A DNA stretch of 5,040 nucleotides from Ferrovaceae bacterium (GTDB lineage: Bacteria; Pseudomonadota; Gammaproteobacteria; Burkholderiales; Ferrovaceae). The notes under the pieces were generated by a model. The model saw only the letters and a program-made list of their open reading frames with translations, did no database searches and was not told the DNA's origin. The position numbers were made by a program, and so were the translations under genes. Positions within the stretch are counted from its first letter, which is position 1; each line of letters opens with the position of its first letter. Location of the stretch: contig DAIDTL010000097.1 of the NCBI GenBank assembly GCA_027457225.1, positions 1-5,040 of the forward strand, written 5' to 3'. Below are positions 1 to 5,040 of the stretch, piece after piece.

Positions 1-682
1 ACACCTGGGGGACCGTTCCTTGACCTGTGATGGCGCCAACGACACGGGTGCGGGTGGTAGGCGGTAAGGCAATTTCCGCATAGGTGTAGCCTTGCGCCGC
101 CAGTAGTGCCTTGGCCCGTGCGCAATGGGGGCAGCCTTCGCGCGTCAGAATAGCCACCTGATCCGGTTTTCTGGCGTTGGGGTTGATGTAGGCCAGCAGG
201 GTATCGGCATCCGAGACTTCGAAAGGGTCCCCCGGCTTGTTGGGTTCGATGAACTGCTTGACCACGATGCCGTTCTTGACCAGCATGGAATAGCGCCAGG
301 AGCGCTTACCCAACCCAATGCTGGATTTGTCCACCAGCAACCCCATCCCCGCGGCGAATTCGCCGTTTCCGTCGGGAATCATCGTCAGGTTCTCGGCGCC
401 CTGATCCTTCTGCCATTCATTCATCACAAAGGCATCATTGACCGCGAGGCAGACGATCTTGTCCACCCCGTTGATCCGGAAGAGATTGGCAAGCTCCTTA
501 TAGCGCGGCAGGTGTGTACCCGAACAAGTCGGCGTGTAGGCGCCGGGCAGGGCAAATACAACCACGGTCTGCCCCCTGAAGAGTTCGTCCGTGGTTACAT
601 CTTTCCACTGGCTGTTGGTGCGGGTTTTAAAGGTCACCTTGGGGACGGGTTTGCCTTCTAGGCTCTTGGCGCTGGGTAGCAT
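1..682 (-). CDS. Peroxiredoxin-glutaredoxin hybrid (Prx5-Grx fusion peroxidase), 3' end outside window
   Basis: Reduces hydrogen peroxide and organic hydroperoxides in the cytoplasm, with its own glutaredoxin domain relaying electrons from glutathione (known for hybrid Prx5 enzymes such as that of Haemophilus influenzae). 227 residues are visible. Residues 1-165 are the Prx5 domain, with the peroxidatic cysteine C53 in the motif PGAYTPTCSGTHLPRY and a conserved RYSMLV strand near 130-135. A short linker (about 166-174) leads to the glutaredoxin domain, with redox motif CPHC (C184, C187) and the cis-proline segment TVPQV at 223-227, where the window ends. Family members are usually about 240-250 residues, so only the last helix should be missing. 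The start ATG at 682 has AAGGAA at 694-689, 6 bases upstream. It lies 41 bases downstream of the stress-protein gene with no terminator between them, so co-transcription is likely. Identification is firm; glutathione as donor is inferred from the fused domain. Confidence 0.94.
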   Translation of the reverse strand, partial: MLPSAKSLEGKPVPKVTFKTRTNSQWKDVTTDELFRGQTVVVFALPGAYTPTCSGTHLPRYKELANLFRINGVDKIVCLAVNDAFVMNEWQKDQGAENLTMIPDGNGEFAAGMGLLVDKSSIGLGKRSWRYSMLVKNGIVVKQFIEPNKPGDPFEVSDADTLLAYINPNARKPDQVAILTREGCPHCARAKALLAAQGYTYAEIALPPTTRTRVVGAITGQGTVPQV

Positions 683-723
683 GATTTATTCCTTGGCTAT
701 GCGTGATCGGGTCAGGCTGATCG

Positions 724-1302
724 CTATTTGGATTCGTTTTCGTGGACAGTGCGGCTACCCTGGAGCAACCTTTGTGCATGCGTAGCCTCGGCCTGGTCAT
801 AGCTATGGGTGATGATGACCCACTTTCCATGGCTGATGGCGTCTTCCACTTCCTTTCCAACATTCACATCCATTATTTTTTCGTCGGCGTCGAGAGCACT
901 CAAACCACCCCCCATCAAACCACCGCTCAACGCACCGAAGCCAAGTGTCGACATGGCGACAACCAACGGCCCCGCCACCAGCAACCCGACGCCACCCGTC
1001 AAAGCCATACCAGTGATGATGACCAGTCCGGGAATCGAGCCCAATGCAGCCCCCCCCAAAGCACCTTTCGCGGTTTTAACTGCGTCCCATTCCTGCTTGA
1101 GATTTTCCTGCCAATGCTCCTGCTCGCGCCCGAGCACGCTGATTTGGTCGTTGGTAAAACCCGCTTCGTTCAATAAAGCCAAATTGCTGCCAACATCGGC
1201 GAAGTTTGGATAAATTCCGATCGTTTTAAAAAGAAATCCCCCCATAAGCGGTATTGCCTTGTTTGCGGGAGAATGATTTACGGTAGAAGACGTTGTTTTC
1301 AT
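724..1302 (-). CDS. Glycine-rich membrane-associated protein, general-stress (GSP17M/YflT-like) type
   Basis: 192 residues with no enzymatic motif. Residues 21-60 (GGFLFKTIGIYPNFADVG, then LLNEAGFTNDQISVLGRE) resemble the N-terminal module of general-stress-protein 17M/YflT-like proteins, in which a helix labelled by N-x-A-x-x-x-L-x-x-x-G-F leads into an IxVLGR strand. Residues 78-137 are a hydrophobic stretch rich in Gly and Ala, with repeated GxxxG-like spacings (GALGGAALGSIPG, GGVGLLVAGP, GALSGGLMGGGLSAL), the pattern of glycine-zipper segments that pack in membranes. Residues 150-180 return to a soluble alpha/beta fold with KWVIITHSYDQAEATHAQRLL. The frame extends 26 codons further upstream, but the ATG at 1302 is preferred because AAAGGA (1314-1309) sits 6 bases before it and the extension looks non-coding. 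The stop is TAG. It is probably first in an operon with the peroxidase gene, which supports a stress role, but its molecular function is unknown. Confidence 0.75.
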   Translation of the reverse strand: MKTTSSTVNHSPANKAIPLMGGFLFKTIGIYPNFADVGSNLALLNEAGFTNDQISVLGREQEHWQENLKQEWDAVKTAKGALGGAALGSIPGLVIITGMALTGGVGLLVAGPLVVAMSTLGFGALSGGLMGGGLSALDADEKIMDVNVGKEVEDAISHGKWVIITHSYDQAEATHAQRLLQGSRTVHENESK

Positions 1303-1455
1303 GGGGATTCCTTTCGGTAATTGAATGAGGAGCATCTGGCACGGAAGCTGTTGCGGACACCCTGGTTCACGTTGCTTCAACGGTCACTTTTTTTCAGTGC
1401 GGTAACGCACATGTCAGCGTTACACAATCAGATAGTCATGCCGGATAGTGCCGCG
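1303..1455. other. Divergent intergenic region between stress operon and que cluster
   Basis: It must hold the promoters of both the minus-strand stress operon and the queC-D-E cluster, but no convincing sigma70 -35/-10 pair is visible in either direction. Seen here: a hairpin at 1397-1410 (GTGCG, GTAA loop, CGCAC), whose loop is of the GNRA class; a T run just before it (1388-1394); and GATAGT repeated at 1431-1436 and 1444-1449. TATATT at 1462-1467, just inside the called queC start, is the best -10-like element for queC but has no -35 partner. No preQ1 riboswitch pattern was recognised. Confidence 0.5.
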
Positions 1456-2187
1456 ATGCGTTATATTTTCGCTGTGATCAACAACCCCACAAAACCTGCC
1501 GTCGTGTTGCTCAGCGGCGGACTGGATTCCACCACGGTGCTGGCCATTGCCCGGCATCAGGGGTTTGCGGTCTACGCCATGAGCTTTAATTACGGCCAGC
1601 GTCACGTGCTGGAACTTGAATGTGCCAGGCACATTGCGCGCGCGACCCGGGTTCTGCAGCACACGGTTGTGGATTTCGACCTGCGCGCCATCGGAGGCTC
1701 GGCGCTGACATCTGCCATCGAGGTCCCTAAGGATCGTTAGCTGGATGATCAGACGCAGGGAATTCCCATCACTTATGTGCCGGCACGCAACACCATTTTT
1801 CTTTCCTTTGCATTGGCCTGGGCAGAGGTGCTGGGAGCCGAGGCCATTTTTATGGGCGTCAATGCGCTGGATTACAGTGGCTATCCTGACTGCCGCCCGG
1901 AGTACGTTCACAGTTACGAAGCCATGGCCAACCTGGCCACGCGCGCGGGCGTGGAAGGCCATCATCGGCTGAAAATTCATACTCCCCTCATGACGTTTAC
2001 CAAAGCCCAGATCATCCGCGAGGGTCTGCGCCTGGGCGTGGACTACAGCCAAACCTCCAGCTGCTACGATCCGGCACCCGATGGCCGTCCCTGTGGCCGT
2101 TGCGATTCCTGCCAGTTGCGCGCGCGCGGATTCAGTGAGGTGGGTGTGCCCGATCCGTTATACCAGCGTTATGGCATGACCCCATGA
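1456..2187 (+). pseudogene. queC: 7-cyano-7-deazaguanine synthase QueC, interrupted by in-frame TAG at codon 95
   Basis: QueC converts 7-carboxy-7-deazaguanine to preQ0 with ATP and ammonia, in queuosine biosynthesis. The frame would give 243 residues (family about 220-235). The N-terminal part has the ATP-pyrophosphatase loop SGGLDS (20-25) and FNYGQRH (44-50). TAG at 1738-1740 then ends translation after EVPKDR. The same frame continues without a shift through YVPARNTIFLSFALAWAE (107-124), GVNALDYSGYPDCRPEY, and the zinc-binding cysteines C203, C213, C216, C219 in SCYDPAPDGRPCGRCDSC. It stops at TGA 2185-2187, overlapping the queD ATG by 4 bases. The single change is consistent with GAG or another sense codon becoming TAG. 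The start is uncertain: ATG 1456 is chosen, and ATG 1438 and GTG 1474 are alternatives, all without a good ribosome binding site. The 94-residue product would lack the zinc site and most of the fold. It could be a true null allele, a suppressed amber or a sequencing error. Confidence 0.93.
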
Positions 2188-3251
2188 AGCCGCAACTGTC
2201 TCATTGGGCTGCCGCAAGTTTTGAAGCGGCCCGTCGGTTGTCCGGGCCCGACGCGGGCAGGCGTGGCCGCCATTTGCATGGACATAGCTTTCGGGTGGAA
2301 GTACGCGCTGTGTTGGAGCGGGGTTGGGGAGGGGTGGCGGGCGTCGAGTCGCATGCCTTGCAACTGCGCTTGCAGGAACTCGTCTCGGTACTCGACTATG
2401 GCGATCTCAACAAGCGGATGGCCAATCCCGACGACGCGCATCTCGTGCGCTGGATTGCCCAGCGCCTGGCGTTACCGGAGATTTCACGCCTGCACCTGTG
2501 GGCGGGACCTGCTCAGGGGGCGACACGCGATGCCCGGGGCCATGTGAATTGCTGGCAGCGTGACCGGTTTGAGTCAGCGCATCGACTGCCGCATGTGCCT
2601 GCGGGTCATAAATGCGGACGCATGCACGGGCACGGATTCGAAGTCATGTTGTGGGCTGGGGACATTGGGGGTGAAGACATTGGGCAAGCCTGGGCGCCGC
2701 TGCGGCAACAGTTGCATCTGGCCTGTCTCAACGACATCGCAGGGCTTGAAAACCCTACCTCCGAAAGGCTTTCCAGCTGGATCTGGCATCAGATGGTTGG
2801 CAGCATCCCAACGCTGTCGGCGGTGATGGTCTTTGAAACGGCCAGCTGCGGTGCGGTATTCGATGGGCAGCGCCATCACATCTGGAAGGACCGGAGTTTT
2901 GACAGTGCGACGCGTCTCGCGGCAGCCCCTGTGGGTGACGCGCGCCACCGGCTGCATGGACATACCTACACCTTGCGGCTGGGGCTCTCAGGCCCGCTCG
3001 ATGCGGTCATGGGTTGGGCCGTGGATTTCGGCGACGTAAAATCACTGTTTTCACCGGTGTTCCGGCAATTGGACCACGTTGCCTTACACGAAGTGCTTCC
3101 CGCTGGCGATACCGCAGCGATCGCACACTGGATTCACTCGCGGGCCAGGCCGCTGTTGCCGACCCTTGATCGCATTTCCCTGTTCGACACGCCCGCCACC
3201 GGTGCCGTGTTGAGCTGGGGTCAGACCTCCGTGGCCAGCGTGGCGGGCTGA
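2184..3251 (+). CDS. queD: Triple-domain QueD-like 6-carboxytetrahydropterin synthase with one composite active site
   Basis: QueD makes 6-carboxy-5,6,7,8-tetrahydropterin from dihydroneopterin triphosphate; ordinary QueD is about 120 residues and assembles as a dimer of trimers. This 355-residue chain has three tandem copies. Domain 1 (about 5-118) has FEAARRL and HLHGHSF, but Arg17 replaces the first zinc His, the catalytic Cys is absent, and it has LDY (70-72) rather than LDH. Domain 2 (about 122-232) is the closest to E. coli QueD: FESAHRL (H133), C144, HGH (H148, H150), GLENPTSE and Glu219 in VFET. It has lost the DF and LDH motifs (LHLACLND). Domain 3 (about 234-346) has FDSATRL (Thr243 for His) and no Cys, but keeps LHGH, VDF (D281) and LDH (D297, H298), with Asp335 at the Glu position. 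The gene overlaps queC by ATGA and lies 1 base from queE, so coupling is likely. Similarity to QueD is clear; a composite active site is inference. Confidence 0.9.
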   Translation: MKPQLSHWAAASFEAARRLSGPDAGRRGRHLHGHSFRVEVRAVLERGWGGVAGVESHALQLRLQELVSVLDYGDLNKRMANPDDAHLVRWIAQRLALPEISRLHLWAGPAQGATRDARGHVNCWQRDRFESAHRLPHVPAGHKCGRMHGHGFEVMLWAGDIGGEDIGQAWAPLRQQLHLACLNDIAGLENPTSERLSSWIWHQMVGSIPTLSAVMVFETASCGAVFDGQRHHIWKDRSFDSATRLAAAPVGDARHRLHGHTYTLRLGLSGPLDAVMGWAVDFGDVKSLFSPVFRQLDHVALHEVLPAGDTAAIAHWIHSRARPLLPTLDRISLFDTPATGAVLSWGQTSVASVAG

Positions 3252-3252
3252 G

Positions 3253-3891
3253 ATGGCCTATACCGTCAAGGAAATCTATTTGACCCTGCAAGGGGAAGGG
3301 ATCAACGCAGGACGCGCGGCCGTATTTTGCCGGTTTGCCGGGTGCAACTTGTGGAGCGGGCGTGAAGCGGACCGAGCCGACGCCGTGTGCAACTTTTGCG
3401 ATACCGATTTTGTGGGTACGGATGGGGAAGGGGGCGATCGTTTTGAAACGGCTGAGGCCCTGGCGCAGGCCATTGCCAGGATTTGGGGCCCGACCCCGAT
3501 TGCTTCACACCGTCTGGTGGTCTTGACTGGCGGCGAACCCCTGCTGCAGGTGGACGAGCCCCTGGTCAATGCGCTGCATGCGCTCGGTTTGGAGGTTGCC
3601 GTGGAAACCAACGGAACGCAACCTGCCCCGGCCGGCCTGGACTGGATTTGTGTCAGTCCCAAGGCGGGGGCACCGGTGGTGCTGCGGTCAGGGGATGAGC
3701 TGAAACTGGTGTTCCCCCAGGCCGGGCTGTCCCCGCAGGATTTTGAAGGGTTCGATTTCCGGCATTTTTTACTGCAACCCATGGATGGGCCGCAGCAGGC
3801 GCAGCATACCGCCCTGGCTGTGGCTTACTGCCGTACGCATCCGCGCTGGCGGCTCAGTGTCCAGACGCATAAATTGCTGGGACTCCCCTGA
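3253..3891 (+). CDS. queE: 7-carboxy-7-deazaguanine synthase QueE (radical SAM)
   Basis: Converts 6-carboxytetrahydropterin, the product of QueD, into 7-carboxy-7-deazaguanine, a radical ring contraction using S-adenosylmethionine, a [4Fe-4S] cluster and Mg2+. The 212 residues match the family length. The N-terminus has EIYLTLQGEG and FCRFAGCNLW. The cluster motif is C31-x14-C46-x2-C49, the expanded spacing seen in the Burkholderia multivorans type of QueE rather than the classical CxxxCxxC; CDTDF follows it. The SAM-binding GGEP is at 93-96, with ETNGT (118-122), VSPK (134-137), DELK (148-151), LQPMDG (174-179) and the C-terminal SVQTHK (202-207), all typical of QueE. ATG 3253 is 2 bases after the queD stop-codon end and has only a weak GGCGGG upstream, so translation probably depends on coupling to queD. 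The stop TGA (3889-3891) overlaps the candidate rppH promoter. No key residue is missing. Confidence 0.96.
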   Translation: MAYTVKEIYLTLQGEGINAGRAAVFCRFAGCNLWSGREADRADAVCNFCDTDFVGTDGEGGDRFETAEALAQAIARIWGPTPIASHRLVVLTGGEPLLQVDEPLVNALHALGLEVAVETNGTQPAPAGLDWICVSPKAGAPVVLRSGDELKLVFPQAGLSPQDFEGFDFRHFLLQPMDGPQQAQHTALAVAYCRTHPRWRLSVQTHKLLGLP

Positions 3892-3897
3892 TAAAAT
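3889..3897 (+). promoter_or_regulatory. Candidate extended -10 promoter for rppH
   Basis: TGATAAAAT fits the extended -10 pattern TGnTATAAT with one mismatch; the TGA is also the queE stop codon. TTGCTG at 3874-3879 resembles a -35 box but the 12-base spacing is too short, so recognition would rely on the extended -10. Predicted start of transcription is near 3904, giving a leader of about 38 bases before the rppH ATG. Readthrough from queE is equally possible. Confidence 0.4.
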
Positions 3898-3941
3898 ATG
3901 AAACAATGGGGTGAAAATAAGATCAAGGTTGGTGGTGCATC

Positions 3942-4472
3942 ATGATTGACAGGGATGGATACCGTGCCAATGTAGGCATCATTCTGTGCAATGCCAAAAA
4001 CGAGGTGTTCTGGGCCAAGCGCGTTCGCGAACACGCCTGGCAATTTCCGCAGGGCGGAATCAAGCACGGCGAAACCCCCGAACAGGCAATGTACCGGGAG
4101 TTGACCGAAGAAACCGGTCTCAAACCGGAACATGTCCGGATCTTGGGACGGACGCGCAATTGGCTGCGTTACGAGGTGCCTGAACAATGGTTGCGCCGGG
4201 ATTGGCGCGGCAATTATCGTGGCCAGAAGCAGATCTGGTACCTGTTGCGCCTTGTGGGGCGCGACACCGATGTGTCCCTGCGCGCCACACCACAACCCGA
4301 ATTCGACGCCTGGCGTTGGCACGACTACTGGATTCCCCTGGACAGCGTGATCGAATTTAAACGCGAAGTCTATCAACTGGCCTTGAAGGAGCTCTCCACC
4401 TTTCTGCGCCCGGACCCGCCTCGTTCGCAGGCTTCGAAGGAAACACGGCCCTCCGGGCAACACAGTTCTTGA
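3942..4472 (+). CDS. rppH: RNA pyrophosphohydrolase RppH (Nudix)
   Basis: Removes pyrophosphate from the 5' triphosphate of mRNAs, leaving a monophosphate end that stimulates RNase E-type decay; also active on diadenosine polyphosphates in some relatives. The 176 residues start with MIDRDGYRANVGIIL, the RppH signature. The Nudix box is complete: G38-x5-E44-x7-R52-E53-L54-x-E56-E57-x-G59-L60, with the metal-binding glutamates E53, E56 and E57. FPQGGI (35-40), NWLRYEVP (73-80), GQKQIWYLLR (94-103) and the C-terminal WIPLDSVIEFKREVY segment (about 130-144) are RppH features that separate it from other Nudix enzymes. The last 20 or so residues (after RPDPPR) are polar and probably disordered. ATG 3942 is preceded by GGTGG (3931-3935), a moderate ribosome binding site. 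The gap to queE is 50 bases and holds a likely promoter, so rppH may be independent of the que genes. All catalytic residues are present. Confidence 0.95.
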   Translation: MIDRDGYRANVGIILCNAKNEVFWAKRVREHAWQFPQGGIKHGETPEQAMYRELTEETGLKPEHVRILGRTRNWLRYEVPEQWLRRDWRGNYRGQKQIWYLLRLVGRDTDVSLRATPQPEFDAWRWHDYWIPLDSVIEFKREVYQLALKELSTFLRPDPPRSQASKETRPSGQHSS

Positions 4473-4498
4473 CACCGGCCGGGCGCTATTTGTAGACT
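4469..4498 (+). promoter_or_regulatory. Candidate sigma70 promoter of rubrerythrin
   Basis: A perfect -35 hexamer TTGACA at 4469-4474 overlaps the rppH stop codon. At 18 bases the -10 position is TAGACT (4493-4498), four of six matches, and this hexamer is itself part of the first inverted repeat. A second -10-like element, TAAAAT at 4519-4524, lies within the second repeat but has no good -35. In either case the inverted repeats would cover the polymerase binding site. Confidence 0.4.
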
Positions 4499-4522
4499 GT
4501 CTATGTTTAGACAAAGTCTAAA
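4493..4522 (+). promoter_or_regulatory. Tandem inverted repeats of TAGAC/GTCTA half-sites, probable operator
   Basis: Two perfect inverted repeats stand side by side: TAGAC-T-GTCTA (4493-4503) and TTTAGAC-AAA-GTCTAAA (4506-4522). They share the same five-base half-site, differ in spacer (1 and 3 bases) and are separated by two bases. They lie 36-65 bases before the rubrerythrin ATG, over the candidate -10, where a bound repressor would block transcription. The 7-3-7 form resembles the Irr box (TTTAGAA-N3-TTCTAAA) of the Fur superfamily, with one base changed per arm; rubrerythrins are often under iron- or peroxide-responsive Fur-family control. The actual regulator is not identified. Confidence 0.6.
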
Positions 4523-4557
4523 ATCTGTCTGTCATTCAACCCATTGAGGAGTGCGTC

Positions 4558-4977
4558 ATGAAGCTTGCCGGAACCCAAACCCACGAAAATCTGAAAGCCG
4601 CGTTTGCCGGTGAATCCCAGGCAAACCGTCGTTACCTGTATTTCGCAGCCAAAGCGGATGTTGAAGGTCAAAATGACGTGGCTGCCGTTTTCCGCTCCAC
4701 CGCCGAAGGTGAAACGGGCCATGCGCATGGCCATCTGGAATACATGGAAGCCGTAGGCGATCCGGCGACGGGCCTGCCCATTGGCAGCAGCCGCCTGAAT
4801 CTGAAAGCAGCCATCGAGGGCGAGACCCATGAGTACACCGACATGTACCAGGGGATGGCCAAGACGGCGCGTGCAGAAGGTTTCGACGAAATTGCAGACT
4901 GGTTCGAGACTCTGGCCAAGGCCGAACGCTCCCACGCCAACCGCTTCGCCCAGGCCCTCGCTGCCCTGGTGGATTAA
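4558..4977 (+). CDS. Rubrerythrin, short form without rubredoxin domain
   Basis: A ferritin-like di-iron protein of 139 residues, expected to reduce hydrogen peroxide to water in the cytoplasm. The four-helix pattern of ligands is intact: E19 in FAGESQANRRYLYFA (16-30), E52-x2-H55, E89-x2-E92 in IEGETHEYTDMY, and E123-x2-H126 in AKAERSHANRF. Classical rubrerythrins have a C-terminal rubredoxin domain with two CxxC motifs; this protein ends right after the last helix and has no cysteine at all, so electrons must come from a separate donor, as in sulerythrin-like short forms. ATG 4558 is supported by a strong GAGGAG (4546-4551), 6 bases upstream. It has its own promoter and a probable operator at 4493-4522, which suggests iron- or peroxide-responsive control. 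In related bacteria such genes are often followed by an iron-sulfur protein and a fur homologue, which cannot be seen here. Confidence 0.95.
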   Translation: MKLAGTQTHENLKAAFAGESQANRRYLYFAAKADVEGQNDVAAVFRSTAEGETGHAHGHLEYMEAVGDPATGLPIGSSRLNLKAAIEGETHEYTDMYQGMAKTARAEGFDEIADWFETLAKAERSHANRFAQALAALVD

Positions 4978-5040
4978 AGGGGTTTGAACCTACCGGGACC
5001 CGCGCCGGGCCCCGGGGAATGGAATGAGCAATGGCAACGC
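4978..5040 (+). other. Region after rubrerythrin: GC hairpin and possible start of next gene
   Basis: A strong hairpin spans 4993-5015: CCGGG pairs with CCCGG, then an A-C mismatch, then CCCG-CGC-CGGG. No T run follows, so it is not a standard terminator; it may stabilise or attenuate an mRNA that continues downstream. GGGGA (5014-5018) precedes ATG 5024, with another ATG at 5031, so a downstream gene may begin here, but too few codons are visible to tell. Confidence 0.35.

Noticed and set aside
125..661. Long plus-strand open frame of 178 codons
   Set aside because: It is antisense to the peroxiredoxin-glutaredoxin gene, whose motifs are unmistakable on the minus strand.
1388..1410. T run and hairpin as a Rho-independent terminator
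   Set aside because: The T run precedes the stem on the plus strand and becomes an A run after it on the minus strand, so it fits neither direction.
1321..1455. N-terminal extension of queC from ATG 1321
   Set aside because: The extra residues have no similarity to QueC, and the segment contains the hairpin and low-complexity T run; known QueC proteins begin a few residues before the SGGLDS loop.
1303..1474. preQ1 riboswitch ahead of queC
   Set aside because: No preQ1-I or preQ1-II core pattern could be matched; only a simple hairpin is present.
1738..1740. TAG read as pyrrolysine or as a recoded sense codon
   Set aside because: TAG is used as a normal stop at 724-726, no pyl genes or stimulatory element are visible, and QueC has no known need for a special residue at this site.
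1420..2052. Minus-strand open frame of 210 codons across queC
   Set aside because: It mirrors the conserved QueC coding sequence, including the catalytic loop region, and has no recognisable domain; it is open only because of codon bias in queC.
3825..4514. Minus-strand open frame of 229 codons across rppH
   Set aside because: It is antisense to a complete Nudix protein and shows no domain or ribosome binding site of its own.

Overview
The window looks like a piece of a proteobacterial chromosome, most likely from a betaproteobacterium or a related chemolithotroph. This rests on moderately high GC, dense gene packing, an RppH-type Nudix hydrolase, a Prx5-glutaredoxin hybrid peroxidase and a queC-queD-queE cluster. 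The lineage is inferred from protein style only; no rRNA or marker gene is present.

Left part, minus strand (1-1302): a small glycine-rich membrane-associated protein of the general-stress type is followed 41 bases later by a peroxiredoxin-glutaredoxin fusion that runs off the left edge. The two probably form a stress operon. A 153-base divergent intergenic region separates them from the plus-strand genes.

Middle part, plus strand (1456-3891): queC, queD and queE are tightly packed (4-base ATGA overlap, then a 1-base gap). Together they would turn 7,8-dihydroneopterin triphosphate into preQ0, the precursor of queuosine in tRNA. Two things are unusual. queC has an in-frame TAG at codon 95, while the rest of its frame is well conserved up to the ATGA overlap with queD. 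The queD-like gene encodes three tandem QueD/6-pyruvoyl-tetrahydropterin-synthase domains. Only domain 2 keeps the zinc ligands, catalytic Cys and pterin-anchoring Glu, and only domain 3 keeps the catalytic Asp-His pair. This looks like a single-chain pseudo-trimer with one composite active site.

Right part, plus strand (3942-4977): rppH (RNA 5'-pyrophosphohydrolase) has a likely extended -10 promoter built on the queE stop codon. It is followed by a short rubrerythrin without a rubredoxin domain. The rubrerythrin promoter region carries two adjacent inverted repeats made of TAGAC/GTCTA half-sites, a good operator candidate. The last 63 bases hold a strong GC hairpin and perhaps the first codons of the next gene.

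The peroxidase, stress protein and rubrerythrin fit peroxide or iron stress defence around a house-keeping tRNA-modification cluster. No tRNA, rRNA, CRISPR array, insertion sequence or clear Rho-independent terminator was seen.
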